Assembly: GCF_000420145.1 (NCBI RefSeq)
Contig: NZ_ATUJ01000009.1
Location: 1-64,000, forward strand
Direction: 5' to 3'
Source: Paracoccus zeaxanthinifaciens ATCC 21588
GTDB lineage: Bacteria; Pseudomonadota; Alphaproteobacteria; Rhodobacterales; Rhodobacteraceae
Length of the DNA stretch: 64,000 nucleotides
The notes beneath the pieces are model-generated. The model was given only the letters and a program-made list of their open reading frames with translations. It searched no databases and was not told where the DNA came from. Position numbers and translations under genes: made by a program. Shown here in pieces: positions 27,950 to 36,980 of this stretch. The first letter of the stretch is position 1; the number at the start of each line of letters is the position of its first letter.

Positions 27950-28785
27950 GACGGGCGGCCGCCATCCTGCTGGTCTGGGCGGGACCCGCGCTGTCCGAGC
28001 CCTGCGTCGGCGCGAATTTCGACCGCCCCCTGCCAGGCGCCAGCAGCGTGGAACGTCGCAGCTCGGACGTGCCGACCGCCCGCTATCCCGGCATCTGGCA
28101 AGAGGGGCGCGTGGCGGGCTTCGCCTATCAGCTGGCAAGCGATCTTTCGGCGGTGCTGTCCGACAGCCTGGACGCGCCGAGCTGGCAGATCGCCATCGAA
28201 TGCGGGAACGATGGGGGCTGCACCCGCAGCGGCGACGAAGCGCCCGACGCCGCGATCCCGGTCGCGGATGCCCTTCAGCGCTGCCTGCTGGGGCAGGAGG
28301 TCGAGGCCGCCGATTTCGCGATCCCGACTGCGCGCGGGATCGCGGGTCTGCCCGAGGATGCGGGCGTGACCGACCCCGACCGCGCCATCGACTCCGTCGC
28401 GGGCATCGCCACCGCCGCCGGTATCGAAAGCGCGGCCAATGCGCCGTCGCCCTCGGTCCCCGCACCGAACGACGACCCCGAACGCCCCGCCGCGGTGCGC
28501 GACGTTCCCGCGCCCGTGGCGCAGCCCGACCCGGCGCTGGTCGATCTGGGCCCCTCGGTCCAGCCGGATCGCGAATGCGGGTTGCAGTTGATCACGCCCG
28601 GCACTTCGACCGTGCAGACGCTTCAGCGCCTGCTGATCGAGGCGGGGCAGGACCCCGGCCCGGACGACGGGGTGATGGGGCAGCGGACGCGGACGGCGCT
28701 GGTGCAGGCGCTGGACCCCGATGCCGCGGACCTGTCGATCGAAGGTGCGATCCGCGCCCTGAACGCCAAGCTGTGTCAGGAGTGA
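27946..28785 (+). CDS. Secreted protein with C-terminal peptidoglycan-binding-type domain
   Basis: A 279-residue protein: signal peptide (1-17), an N-terminal domain (about 30-115, WQEGRVAGFAYQL and two cysteines near 86 and 92), a proline/alanine linker (165-205) and a C-terminal segment (VQTLQRLLIEAGQDPG, DGVMGQRTRTALV) that fits PG_binding_1 repeats. The N-terminal domain resembles that of the next protein, suggesting a shared partner. It may anchor the export complex to the cell wall. I do not recognise a named family for the whole protein. Confidence 0.7.
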   Translation: MRRAAAILLVWAGPALSEPCVGANFDRPLPGASSVERRSSDVPTARYPGIWQEGRVAGFAYQLASDLSAVLSDSLDAPSWQIAIECGNDGGCTRSGDEAPDAAIPVADALQRCLLGQEVEAADFAIPTARGIAGLPEDAGVTDPDRAIDSVAGIATAAGIESAANAPSPSVPAPNDDPERPAAVRDVPAPVAQPDPALVDLGPSVQPDRECGLQLITPGTSTVQTLQRLLIEAGQDPGPDDGVMGQRTRTALVQALDPDAADLSIEGAIRALNAKLCQE

Positions 28786-28789
28786 TGGC

Positions 28790-30256
28790 ATGGTCGGGCG
28801 CGGATACCGGGCGGGCAGGGCGCTTCTGGCGCTGATCGTCACGGCCGCGCCGGCCTTCGCCCAGGACTATCCCCTTGTCTGGCCGTCCGAGCTGCGCCCC
28901 GCCACGCTGCCCGCCTGGCAGCAGGCCACACCCGGCCCCCGCAGCGTGGACACGTCGGAGAATGTCGTGCCCGGCGCGACCGAGGTGCTGAAGGACGTGC
29001 CCAACGTCTTCAGCTGGTCGCGCTTCCAGTCGGGACGCATCGGCGGGTTCGATTACCGGCTGTTCCCGGATGGGTCCGCCATCGTCATCGCGGCCGAGGG
29101 CAGGCCCTTCGCGCAATACATGCTGAGCTGCCGCAAGGGCGATGCCTGCGAGATCGCGAACGATGCGGGCGTCATCCTGATCGTGCCTGCCATCGGCGCG
29201 CCGAAGCCGCCTTTGCCGCCCGATGACGTGGACGGCCTTGGCGTGGCGCAATACCTAGCGCGGTGGATCCTTGCCGGGACGGGCACGCCGCCACCTCCGC
29301 CGCCGCAGCCCGAACCCGCGCCCGAACCGCAGGGGCCGCCCTTGCCGGACGTCCTGCCGGTGACAGAGCCCGAGCCCGAAGCGGTCGTCCCGCCCGAACC
29401 CGCGCAGAACAACCTTCTGCCGACCGATGCGGATTGCCTGGAACCCGACCCGTTCTATCCCGATGCTTGCGAGCCTGTCGCGCCGGAACCTGCGCCCCCC
29501 GCGCCGCAGCCTGTCGCCGCGCGCGCCATCGACATTCCGGCACCCGTCGCGCCCGTGCAGCCTGCGCCCGAACCCGCCCCGATGACGCTGGCCGAGAGGT
29601 ATCGCCTGTCATGCTCGCTCTCGACCGGGGCGGGGCTGAAATATACCGACCATGTCGATTTCGACGACGCATTCGGCAAGCTGCGGGTCACCCTGGGCTG
29701 CAATGCCCGGCTGAACGACCGCGTGTCCCTCTCGCTGGCGCTGGTCCGGTTCCCGCTCTCGGGGCAGCAGGCGCCCTGGGACCCCGATTTCACCTATGCC
29801 GTCAACATGCGGGTGACCGAGAAGCTCGGCCTCAGCTATTCGAACTATGGCGCGCGGTTTTCCGGCGGGGGCAACGATCTGGTCTCGTCGCTGCTGAAGG
29901 GCAGTCTGCGCGCGTCCTACAAGCTGCCCACGCTGCACCTGCCCTTCCAGAAAGAGGCCGCCTGTTCCGTCAGCATCGGTTTGTCGAATCCCGGCAACGA
30001 TTCCGGATCGCTCAGCTGCGGGATGTCGGTGACCGACAAGCTGCGCGTTGGGCTGACGCTCTATGCCTATCCGGCGAACCGGCAGAAGCCGTGGAACCCC
30101 GATTATAGCTATACCGCCAGCTACAGGCTGAACGACCGCGTGACGCTGAACTATTCGAACTACAGCGCGAACCGATGGCCGTGGAATCGCGGCCCAAGCC
30201 CGGGGCCTGGCCTTCTGGGCGGGTCGGTCAGCCTGTCCTACAAGCTGATGTTCTGA
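28790..30256 (+). CDS. Outer-membrane beta-barrel with proline-rich linker, putative polysaccharide porin
   Basis: A 488-residue protein: signal peptide (1-24); N-terminal domain (about 70-165, FQSGRIGGFDYRL, cysteine pair at 114 and 120) like that of the preceding gene; a long Pro/Glu-rich linker (166-265); and a C-terminal beta-strand region (272-488) with alternating hydrophobic residues ending in YKLMF, a typical barrel-insertion signal. The barrel half repeats itself (SYSNYGAR near 349 and NYSNYSAN near 454). It is the only visible candidate for moving the polymer through the outer membrane. No TPR region as in BcsC or PgaA is seen. Confidence 0.7.
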   Translation: MVGRGYRAGRALLALIVTAAPAFAQDYPLVWPSELRPATLPAWQQATPGPRSVDTSENVVPGATEVLKDVPNVFSWSRFQSGRIGGFDYRLFPDGSAIVIAAEGRPFAQYMLSCRKGDACEIANDAGVILIVPAIGAPKPPLPPDDVDGLGVAQYLARWILAGTGTPPPPPPQPEPAPEPQGPPLPDVLPVTEPEPEAVVPPEPAQNNLLPTDADCLEPDPFYPDACEPVAPEPAPPAPQPVAARAIDIPAPVAPVQPAPEPAPMTLAERYRLSCSLSTGAGLKYTDHVDFDDAFGKLRVTLGCNARLNDRVSLSLALVRFPLSGQQAPWDPDFTYAVNMRVTEKLGLSYSNYGARFSGGGNDLVSSLLKGSLRASYKLPTLHLPFQKEAACSVSIGLSNPGNDSGSLSCGMSVTDKLRVGLTLYAYPANRQKPWNPDYSYTASYRLNDRVTLNYSNYSANRWPWNRGPSPGPGLLGGSVSLSYKLMF

Positions 30257-30272
30257 CCGAGGAGATCCGACG

Positions 30273-31169
30273 ATGCTGCGTTTCCTGACCCTGTGCTTCG
30301 GGCTGCTGCTGTCTTCGGCTGCGGGCGCCGAGGTGCGGATGCAGAACGTCATCGGCAGCGAGGTTCTGGGCCGCCCGGTCGGATATTCGCTGTATCTTCC
30401 GCCCGGATACGGGACGGACAAGCGCGATTACCCGGTCGTCTGGCTGCTGCATGGCGGCGGGACCGGGCAGCCGTCCGACTGGTTCACGCTGGCGGGGATC
30501 GACCAGATGCTGGACGCGCTGATCGCCAGCGGCACCATAAGGCCGCTGATCGCCATCGCGCCGGACGGGCGCCGCGACGAGGCGAACGAGATCGCGACCT
30601 ATTTCCTCGACGATGCCGACGGGCAGGTCCGTTGGCAGACGATGTTCCTGACCGAGATGATCCCGGTGATCGAGGCACGCTATCCCGCGATCGGGACGGG
30701 CGAGGCGCGGGCGATCCTGGGCATCTCGATGGGCGGGCTTGCAGGGATCGTGCATCACCTGCAAAACCCGGGCATGTTCGCGGGTGTCGCGGCGCTCAGC
30801 CCGGCGTTTCGCACCGATGCGCAGCTGCTGTCGCTGAGCGACGATGCCTATCGCACGCGATATGCGGGGGTGCTGGGCGCGGATCTGGCCGCGGATGCCC
30901 GCCTGACCAAGACGTGGGGCGACCTTGCGCCCGGTGCCCTGATCGCGACCGCGTCGCCAAGCCGCGTTCCGCGTATCCTGATCGATCTGGGCGCGGACGA
31001 TCCTTTCCTCGAGGGCGCGACCGAGATGCATCTGGCGTCGCGAAACGCGGGCCTGCCCGGCATCTTTCGCGTGCGCACCGGCGGCCATGACTGGCCGTTC
31101 TGGCGCGAGGCCTTGCCCGATGCGCTGATCCATCTGGATGCGCTACTGACGCGCGGATATGGCGAGTGA
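30273..31169 (+). CDS. Secreted esterase (esterase D-like alpha/beta hydrolase)
   Basis: A 298-residue protein with a signal peptide (1-19). LYLPPGYG, WLLHGGGTG (oxyanion region), GISMGG (nucleophile serine) and GGHDWPFW (catalytic histidine) identify the putative-esterase family of alpha/beta hydrolases. GAGGAG precedes the ATG, and the gene is 16 bases after the barrel gene, ending the cluster. With an acyltransferase in the same operon, removal of O-acyl groups from the polymer in the periplasm or outside is a reasonable inference. Confidence 0.85.
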   Translation: MLRFLTLCFGLLLSSAAGAEVRMQNVIGSEVLGRPVGYSLYLPPGYGTDKRDYPVVWLLHGGGTGQPSDWFTLAGIDQMLDALIASGTIRPLIAIAPDGRRDEANEIATYFLDDADGQVRWQTMFLTEMIPVIEARYPAIGTGEARAILGISMGGLAGIVHHLQNPGMFAGVAALSPAFRTDAQLLSLSDDAYRTRYAGVLGADLAADARLTKTWGDLAPGALIATASPSRVPRILIDLGADDPFLEGATEMHLASRNAGLPGIFRVRTGGHDWPFWREALPDALIHLDALLTRGYGE

Positions 31170-31219
31170 TCGCCCTGCGTAACGTGCTCGATTTTTGGGA
31201 TAAGCTTACCACGAGAAAG

Positions 31220-31309
31220 TGGCGGAGAGGGTGGGATTCGAACCCACGGAACCCGTGAAGGCTCAACGGTTTTCGAGACCGCCCCGTTCGACCACTCCGG
31301 CACCTCTCC
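31220..31309 (-). tRNA. tRNA-Ser (CGA)
   Basis: A 90-base class II tRNA: acceptor GGAGAGG/CCTCTCC, discriminator G, encoded CCA (31222-31220), a long variable arm, and anticodon CGA in loop CTCGAAA, reading UCG codons. Confidence 0.96.
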
Positions 31310-31419
31310 GCGCTTTCTGGTGTGGTGAAGCGGCGTTTAAAGTTACGGGGGTTGAAGCACAAGGGGGTATCGGCGAAAAAAACGCAGGACGATGAATTTT
31401 TTCTCGAAAGGCGTTGTGG

Positions 31420-32277
31420 ATGCTCAGACTTCTCGTGCTGGCGGCCTTGCTGCCCGGCGCCGCCATCGCCGAACGCGTGCCCGTTCAGGCGCAGGTCCAG
31501 GCCCCCGAACGGCAGGTCGCGGACCAGCTGTGGCAGGTCATGCGCATGGACCAGCTGATGGAGATCATCCGCGACGAGGCCGTGGCAGAGGCGACGCGAT
31601 TGCAGGACGAAGGCGTGATCGCCGGGGCAGGGCAGCCCTGGCCGCAGATCGTCCACCGCATCCACGACCCCGAGGAACTGGAGGCCGCCTTCCGCGAGGG
31701 GCTGTCAGGGGCGCTTGAACGCCTCGATGCGGCGCAGGTCGAGGCTGGGCTGCGGTTCTATCGCTCGGCCCTTGGGCGCAGGCTCTTGGACCTCGAAGCC
31801 TCGGCGCGGCGGGCCATGCTGACCGAGGGGATCGAGGATCAGGGCCGCGAGGCGTTCATGCGCGACCTGACGCGCGGCGGCGCGCGCTCGGCCGCGATCC
31901 GGCGCATCATCCACGATGCCGATCTTGTCACACCAAACGTCGAAAGCGGGTTGAACGCGACGGTCGCCTTCTCGCAGGGCTTCGCCGAGGGGGGCGGTTA
32001 CGACATGCCGCCCGACGAGGGGCAGATGCTGGCCGATGCGTGGGCGCAGCAGCCCCAGATCGAGGCCGAGGCGGCCGCATGGCTGGAAGGGTTCTTCATG
32101 ATCGCCTATGCCCCCGTCGAGGACGAGGATCTTGACGCCTATGGCGAATTCGCCGTGTCCGATCGCGGTCGTGCGCTGGCCCGCGCGATGTTCGCGGGCT
32201 TCGACAGGATATTCAGCCAGACATCCTATCGGATGGGGCTGGCGGCTGCGCTGCGCAGCGGAGGGAGAGAGCTTTGA
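31420..32277 (+). CDS. Secreted DUF2059-like protein
   Basis: A 285-residue protein with a signal peptide (1-18, LLPGAAIAE). The rest is helical: QLWQVMRMDQLMEIIRDEA, then AQVEAGLRFYRSALGRRLLDLE, a pattern typical of DUF2059 proteins (tails of 'peptidase propeptide-like' helical domains). Function is unknown. ATG at 31420 is chosen for AAAGG eight bases before it. It overlaps the NUDIX gene by four bases, so it may be part of a trgB-cysK-type unit. Confidence 0.65.
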   Translation: MLRLLVLAALLPGAAIAERVPVQAQVQAPERQVADQLWQVMRMDQLMEIIRDEAVAEATRLQDEGVIAGAGQPWPQIVHRIHDPEELEAAFREGLSGALERLDAAQVEAGLRFYRSALGRRLLDLEASARRAMLTEGIEDQGREAFMRDLTRGGARSAAIRRIIHDADLVTPNVESGLNATVAFSQGFAEGGGYDMPPDEGQMLADAWAQQPQIEAEAAAWLEGFFMIAYAPVEDEDLDAYGEFAVSDRGRALARAMFAGFDRIFSQTSYRMGLAAALRSGGREL

Positions 32278-33344
32278 CGATGATTCTGCTGGGCGACCTT
32301 GCTGCGCCCGAAATGCTGGCGGCGTTTGGCCTTCGGGGCGTGGACGCGACCCTTCCGGGGCATCTGGTCTCGCAGGGCCGCGCGGGCATCGACGCCGATG
32401 CCTGGCCGGTCCTTGCCGATGGGGGCGAGGTTCAGGGGACCGAGGTCGCGCCGAATGCGGCGCTGGAACGCTATGCCCTGGTGATGGGGCTTCAGCCGAT
32501 CAAAGTGGCGGGCCGCCGGGTCATGGGCATCGCCGGAACGGGCAACCCCGATCCGGCCCCCGCGCAGGCCGATCCTGCGCTTGCGGCGCAGATCGCGATG
32601 CAGATCCTTGCCGCGCCGGACCATGTCGATGCCGCGACCTTGCGCTGGCGCCTGCCGATGATGGCGATCTGGGGCAGCAGTCGCCTGCGCGCACAGGCCA
32701 CTGCGCCGACCGGCCAGGGCGTCGTGCCGGAACGGGGCACCGATGCGGTCACCGTGATCACGCGCGACCAGCCCTATGTCGGCTTCTTCGTCGGCGAGCG
32801 CCAGCAGATCACCCACCGCCTGCATGACGGCGGGCAAAGCGCCCCCATGACCCGAGAGGCGTTCCTGATGGGGGACGCGGTCGTCATGCTGCCCTGGGAC
32901 CCGGTGCGCGACCGCGTTCTGGTGATCGAGCAGTTCCGCTTTGCCCCCGCGCTGCGCGGCGATCCGCAGCCCTGGCTGCTGGAACCCATCGCGGGTCGCG
33001 TCGATGGTGGCGAAACGGTCGAGGCCGCGATCCTGCGCGAGGCGCGGGAAGAGGCCGCGCTGGACGTGCAGCGGCTGTTTCCCGCCTTCAGCTACTATCC
33101 CAGCCCAGGCGCGGTCTGCGAATACCTGTATCAATATGTCGGGATCGCCGACCTTCACGACGGCGTGGCTGGGGTCCATGGCCTGGAAACCGAATCCGAG
33201 GATATCCGCGGGCACCTGATGCCGCGCGCGCAGCTGTCGGACATGGTGGATCGCGGGCAGATCAGCAATGGTCCGCTGACGACCCTGTCCCTGTGGCTCG
33301 ATGCCCGCGTGGACAGGCTACGGCGGGAACTGGCCGCCGGTTGA
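32274..33344 (+). CDS. NUDIX hydrolase, ADP-ribose pyrophosphatase type (TrgB-like), with N-terminal extension
   Basis: A 356-residue protein. The C-terminal half is an ADP-ribose-pyrophosphatase-like NUDIX domain; the NUDIX box runs from G241 through E247 to REAREEA (255-261), with Ala in place of the last Gly. The N-terminal 80 residues (LLGDLAAPEMLAAFGL, ATLPGHLVSQG) resemble a gamma-glutamylcyclotransferase-like fold. In Rhodobacter sphaeroides a NUDIX protein called TrgB lies near cysK in a tellurite-resistance locus, and cysK also follows here. Whether this gene has that role is inference. Confidence 0.8.
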   Translation: MTMILLGDLAAPEMLAAFGLRGVDATLPGHLVSQGRAGIDADAWPVLADGGEVQGTEVAPNAALERYALVMGLQPIKVAGRRVMGIAGTGNPDPAPAQADPALAAQIAMQILAAPDHVDAATLRWRLPMMAIWGSSRLRAQATAPTGQGVVPERGTDAVTVITRDQPYVGFFVGERQQITHRLHDGGQSAPMTREAFLMGDAVVMLPWDPVRDRVLVIEQFRFAPALRGDPQPWLLEPIAGRVDGGETVEAAILREAREEAALDVQRLFPAFSYYPSPGAVCEYLYQYVGIADLHDGVAGVHGLETESEDIRGHLMPRAQLSDMVDRGQISNGPLTTLSLWLDARVDRLRRELAAG

Positions 33345-33440
33345 TCCGTTCGGTCCCGGGGGGCTGGCGACCTTGCCCCTTGGGGCTGCGCATGTTTAGG
33401 AACGAAATGTCGAACAATCACGAAGGGATGCCGTATCGCC

Positions 33441-34472
33441 ATGCGTATCTGCTCTGACCTCGCCGACGCCATCGGCAACACCCCGTTGATCCGCCTGCGA
33501 CGCGCCAGCGAGGAAACCGGTTGCGAAATCCTCGGCAAGGCCGAGTTCATGAATCCCGGCCAGTCGGTCAAGGACCGTGCCGCGCTGTTCATCATCAAGG
33601 ATGCCATCGCGCGCGGCCAGCTGCGCCCGGGCGGCACCATCGTCGAAGGGACGGCGGGCAATACCGGCATCGGGCTGGCGCTTGTCGGCGCCTCGATGGG
33701 CTTTCGCAGCGTCATCGTGATCCCCGAAACCCAGAGCCAGGAGAAGAAGGACATGCTGCGGCTGGCCGGTGCGACCTTGGTCGAAGTTCCGGCGGCACCT
33801 TACCGCAACCCGAACAACTATGTCCGCTACTCGGGTCGCCTGGCCGAGGAACTGGCAAGGACCGAGCCGAACGGCGCGATCTGGGCGAACCAGTTCGACA
33901 ATGTCGCCAACCGGCAGGCTCATGTCGAAACGACCGGCCCCGAGATCTGGGAACAGACCGAGGGCAAGGTCGACGGCTTCGTCTGCGCGGTCGGTTCCGG
34001 CGGCACGCTGGCGGGCATCGCCGAGGCGTTGCAGCCCAAGGGCGTCAAGATCGGCCTTGCCGACCCCGAGGGCGCGGCACTGCATTCCTTCTATACCACG
34101 GGCGAGTTCGACAGCCCCGGCAGCTCGATTACCGAGGGGATCGGGCAGGGGCGCATCACCGCGAACCTCGAAGGGTTCACCCCCGATTACAGCTGGCGCA
34201 TCCCCGACGCCGAGGCGCTGCCCGTCGTCTTCGACCTGCTCAAGGACGAGGGGCTGTGCCTTGGCGGCTCGTCGGGGATCAACGTCGCGGGTGCGATCCG
34301 CATGGCACGGGAAATGGGTCCGGGCCACCGGATCGTCACCATCCTTTGCGATTACGGCACGCGTTACCAGACGAAGCTGTTCAACCCGGAATTCCTGCGC
34401 TCCAAGAACCTGCCGGTCCCCGATTGGCTGGAACGTGGTGCGCCCGATCTTCCGCAAGTATTCGAAGGCTGA
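33441..34472 (+). CDS. cysK: Cysteine synthase A-like PLP enzyme
   Basis: A 343-residue fold-type II PLP enzyme that joins O-acetylserine and sulfide to make cysteine. NTPLIRL at the start, NPGQSVKDRAA with the PLP lysine (K in SVKDR), EGTAGNTGIGLA for substrate binding and GSGGTLAG for the phosphate are all present. The C-terminal extension (RYQTKLFNPEFLRSK) is typical of the longer alphaproteobacterial form. It follows the TrgB-like gene after 96 bases and ends eight bases before the MscS-family gene. Confidence 0.93.
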   Translation: MRICSDLADAIGNTPLIRLRRASEETGCEILGKAEFMNPGQSVKDRAALFIIKDAIARGQLRPGGTIVEGTAGNTGIGLALVGASMGFRSVIVIPETQSQEKKDMLRLAGATLVEVPAAPYRNPNNYVRYSGRLAEELARTEPNGAIWANQFDNVANRQAHVETTGPEIWEQTEGKVDGFVCAVGSGGTLAGIAEALQPKGVKIGLADPEGAALHSFYTTGEFDSPGSSITEGIGQGRITANLEGFTPDYSWRIPDAEALPVVFDLLKDEGLCLGGSSGINVAGAIRMAREMGPGHRIVTILCDYGTRYQTKLFNPEFLRSKNLPVPDWLERGAPDLPQVFEG

Positions 34473-34480
34473 AGGACCAC

Positions 34481-36928
34481 ATGCGACATTTCTTGGCCAC
34501 GATCCTACTGGCCATCATGACTGTCTGCGCTGTCCCGGCGTTTGCCCAGCAAGGGCAGGCGCCGGATTACGAACAGTGGAACGAAACCGCAGAAAAGGCC
34601 GAACAGGTCGTATCGGACCCGCAGGCGACCAATGCCGAGCTGGGCAAGCTGCGCGATGAACTGGTCGATTGGCGCGAGCAGTTGCACCGCGCCGAGGACG
34701 TAAATGGCGACCGGATCTCGATGATCCGCAACCAGATCGACGCGCTTGGCGCGGAACCCGCCGAGGGCGAGACCGAGGATGCCAGCGTCGCCGACCGTCG
34801 CGAACAGCTGAACGAACAGCTGTCCGAGGCGCAGGCACCGCGCATCGCCGCCAACGAGGCCGCATCCCGCGCCAGCGCGATCATCGCCCGCATCGACGAG
34901 ATCACGCGCGAACGCGCCGCGCTGGAGCTGACGAAGCAGTCGCCCTCGCCCCTGCTGCCCACCAGCTGGGCGGATGCGGCGACCGACGGGGTCGCCCTGA
35001 TCGAGGGTGTCGGCGGCGAGGTCTCGGGCAGTGATGCCTCGGACGAAGTGTGGGAGGACCTGCGCCCGAACCTGCCGAAGGTGCTGCTGTATCTTGTCGC
35101 GGCGGCCCTGATCCTGACGCTTGGGCGCAACTGGATCGAGAGCCTGCCGTCCCGCCTGTCGGCACGGGCCTCGGACTATTCGCGTGCGGTTCTGGCATTC
35201 GTCGTCTCGCTCGGGCAGATCGCGCTGCCGATGCTGGGCATCTATCTGGGGATCAGCGCGATCAAGGCGACCGGGCTGCCCGGACCCTGGACGACGCCCT
35301 TCCTGAACGCGCTTCCGGTCGCGGCAGTCATCCTGTTCGGCGGCATCTGGCTGTCGCGCGCGATGTTCCCGCGTCAGGCCATCGCCTATACCTCGTTGCA
35401 GATGACCGAGAACGCGCGCCTTGGCGCGGGCCGTTGGGTCAATGCGCTGGCGGGGCTGATGGCGCTGCACTTCATCCTGTCCCGCGCGGTGCTGCCGCTG
35501 TCGGGCCTGTATGAGCAGGGCGAGGTTCAGGTGGGCCGCGTTCCCGTCGCCTTCAGCGAAGGCGCGGCGGGTGTCTGGCACCTGGTCGTGGTGACGATCA
35601 CGGCGCTGGTGATGTTCCGCCTTGGCAACATCCTGCGTCGCATCCCGCGCGATTCCGGCAGCCAGGATCTCAGCTATCGCCACTATATCGTGGCGTGGGC
35701 GGGGTCGCTGACGCGTATCGTCGCGCCGCTTGCGGTCGTGGCCATCGCGGCTGGCTTCGTGAACTTCGGCAACCTGATGGTCTGGCCCTGGCTGTATTCG
35801 CTGGCGCTGATCGCGCTGCTGATCCTGCTGCAGGACTTCATCGCGGACCTGTTCAACATGCTGCAGCGCGGGGCCGAGGGTGCGCGCGACGGGCTTGCTC
35901 CGCTGCTGATCGGCTTTGCGCTGGTCATCCTGTCGGTGCCGGTCTTCCTGATGATCTGGGGCGCCTCGGGCGAAGAACTGGCCGAGTATTGGGTCGCCTT
36001 CCGCGAGGGGATCTCGCTTGGCGGGATCACGCTGTCGCCGGGTTCGATCCTGACCTTCCTGATCGTCTTCGCCATCGGCTATGTCGTCACGCGGGGGATC
36101 CAGGGCGCATTCCGCAACTCGATCCTGCCCAAGACCAAGCTGGATGCGGGCGGTCAGAACGCCCTGGTGTCGGGGCTGGGCTATGTCGGCATCGTGCTGG
36201 CGGCGATCATGGCCATCACCTCGGCAGGGATCGACCTGTCGTCGCTGGCCATCGTCGCAGGTGCGCTGTCGGTCGGTATCGGTTTCGGTCTGCAGAACAT
36301 CGTGTCGAACTTCGTGTCCGGCATCATCCTGCTGATCGAACGTCCGGTCAGCGTGGGCGACTGGATCAGCGCGGGTGGCCAGCAGGGCATCGTCAAGCGC
36401 ATCTCGGTCCGGTCGACCCAGGTCGAGACCTTCGACAAGACCGAGGTCATCGTCCCGAACAGCGATCTGATCAGCCAGCCGGTCACCAACTGGACCCGCC
36501 ACAACAAGGTCGGCCGGATCATCGTGCCGGTCGGCGTCGCCTATGGCACCGACACCCGCAAGGTCGAGAACATCCTGCGCGAGGTGGTCGAGGATCACCC
36601 GCTGGTCAGCATCGACCCGCCCCCCGCGGTCCTGTTCCGGGGCCTTGGCGCGGATTCGCTGGACTTCGAGATCCGCGCGATCCTTGCGGATGTGGGCACG
36701 GGCCTTGGCGTGACCTCGGACCTGCTGCACGAGGTGGTGCGCCGCTTCGCCGAGGCCGGAATCGAGATCCCGTTCGCGCAGCGCGACATCTGGCTGCGCA
36801 ACCCCGAAGCGCTGCAGGGCGAACAGAAGCCCGCCGCCGCCACGACCCCGCCCGCCAAGAGCGAGGCGCTGTCCGAGGTCGCGCGGTCGTTGCCCGACAG
36901 CGACGACATGGATGGCGACGGACGCTAG
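34481..36928 (+). CDS. Large mechanosensitive channel (MscS/MscK family, DUF3772-type)
   Basis: An 815-residue inner-membrane protein. A signal peptide (1-22) is followed by a periplasmic helical region with coiled-coil character (30-150; the DUF3772 arrangement), about eleven membrane segments (190-600) and a C-terminal MscS domain: ALSVGIGFGLQNIVSNFVSG is the pore-lining helix and PVSVGDWI and VPNSDLISQPVTNWTR the beta domain. It opens on membrane tension to relieve osmotic shock. It follows cysK by eight bases and is closed by a strong terminator. Confidence 0.92.
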   Translation: MRHFLATILLAIMTVCAVPAFAQQGQAPDYEQWNETAEKAEQVVSDPQATNAELGKLRDELVDWREQLHRAEDVNGDRISMIRNQIDALGAEPAEGETEDASVADRREQLNEQLSEAQAPRIAANEAASRASAIIARIDEITRERAALELTKQSPSPLLPTSWADAATDGVALIEGVGGEVSGSDASDEVWEDLRPNLPKVLLYLVAAALILTLGRNWIESLPSRLSARASDYSRAVLAFVVSLGQIALPMLGIYLGISAIKATGLPGPWTTPFLNALPVAAVILFGGIWLSRAMFPRQAIAYTSLQMTENARLGAGRWVNALAGLMALHFILSRAVLPLSGLYEQGEVQVGRVPVAFSEGAAGVWHLVVVTITALVMFRLGNILRRIPRDSGSQDLSYRHYIVAWAGSLTRIVAPLAVVAIAAGFVNFGNLMVWPWLYSLALIALLILLQDFIADLFNMLQRGAEGARDGLAPLLIGFALVILSVPVFLMIWGASGEELAEYWVAFREGISLGGITLSPGSILTFLIVFAIGYVVTRGIQGAFRNSILPKTKLDAGGQNALVSGLGYVGIVLAAIMAITSAGIDLSSLAIVAGALSVGIGFGLQNIVSNFVSGIILLIERPVSVGDWISAGGQQGIVKRISVRSTQVETFDKTEVIVPNSDLISQPVTNWTRHNKVGRIIVPVGVAYGTDTRKVENILREVVEDHPLVSIDPPPAVLFRGLGADSLDFEIRAILADVGTGLGVTSDLLHEVVRRFAEAGIEIPFAQRDIWLRNPEALQGEQKPAAATTPPAKSEALSEVARSLPDSDDMDGDGR

Positions 36929-36952
36929 GTTCCAGGTCCGGGAAACGAAGAA

Positions 36953-36980
36953 GGGCGCCCATATCGGGCGCCCTTTTTTT
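36953..36980 (+). terminator. Rho-independent terminator of the cysK-mscS unit
   Basis: GGGCGCCC occurs twice around ATATC, forming an eight-base stem, and is followed by seven T residues (36974-36980). It overlaps the stop codon of the convergent AI-2E family gene by one base. Confidence 0.9.

Noticed and set aside
33521..34480. Long open frame ahead of the MscS-family gene
   Set aside because: It is a frame-shifted shadow of cysK; the channel has a clear signal peptide starting at 34481.
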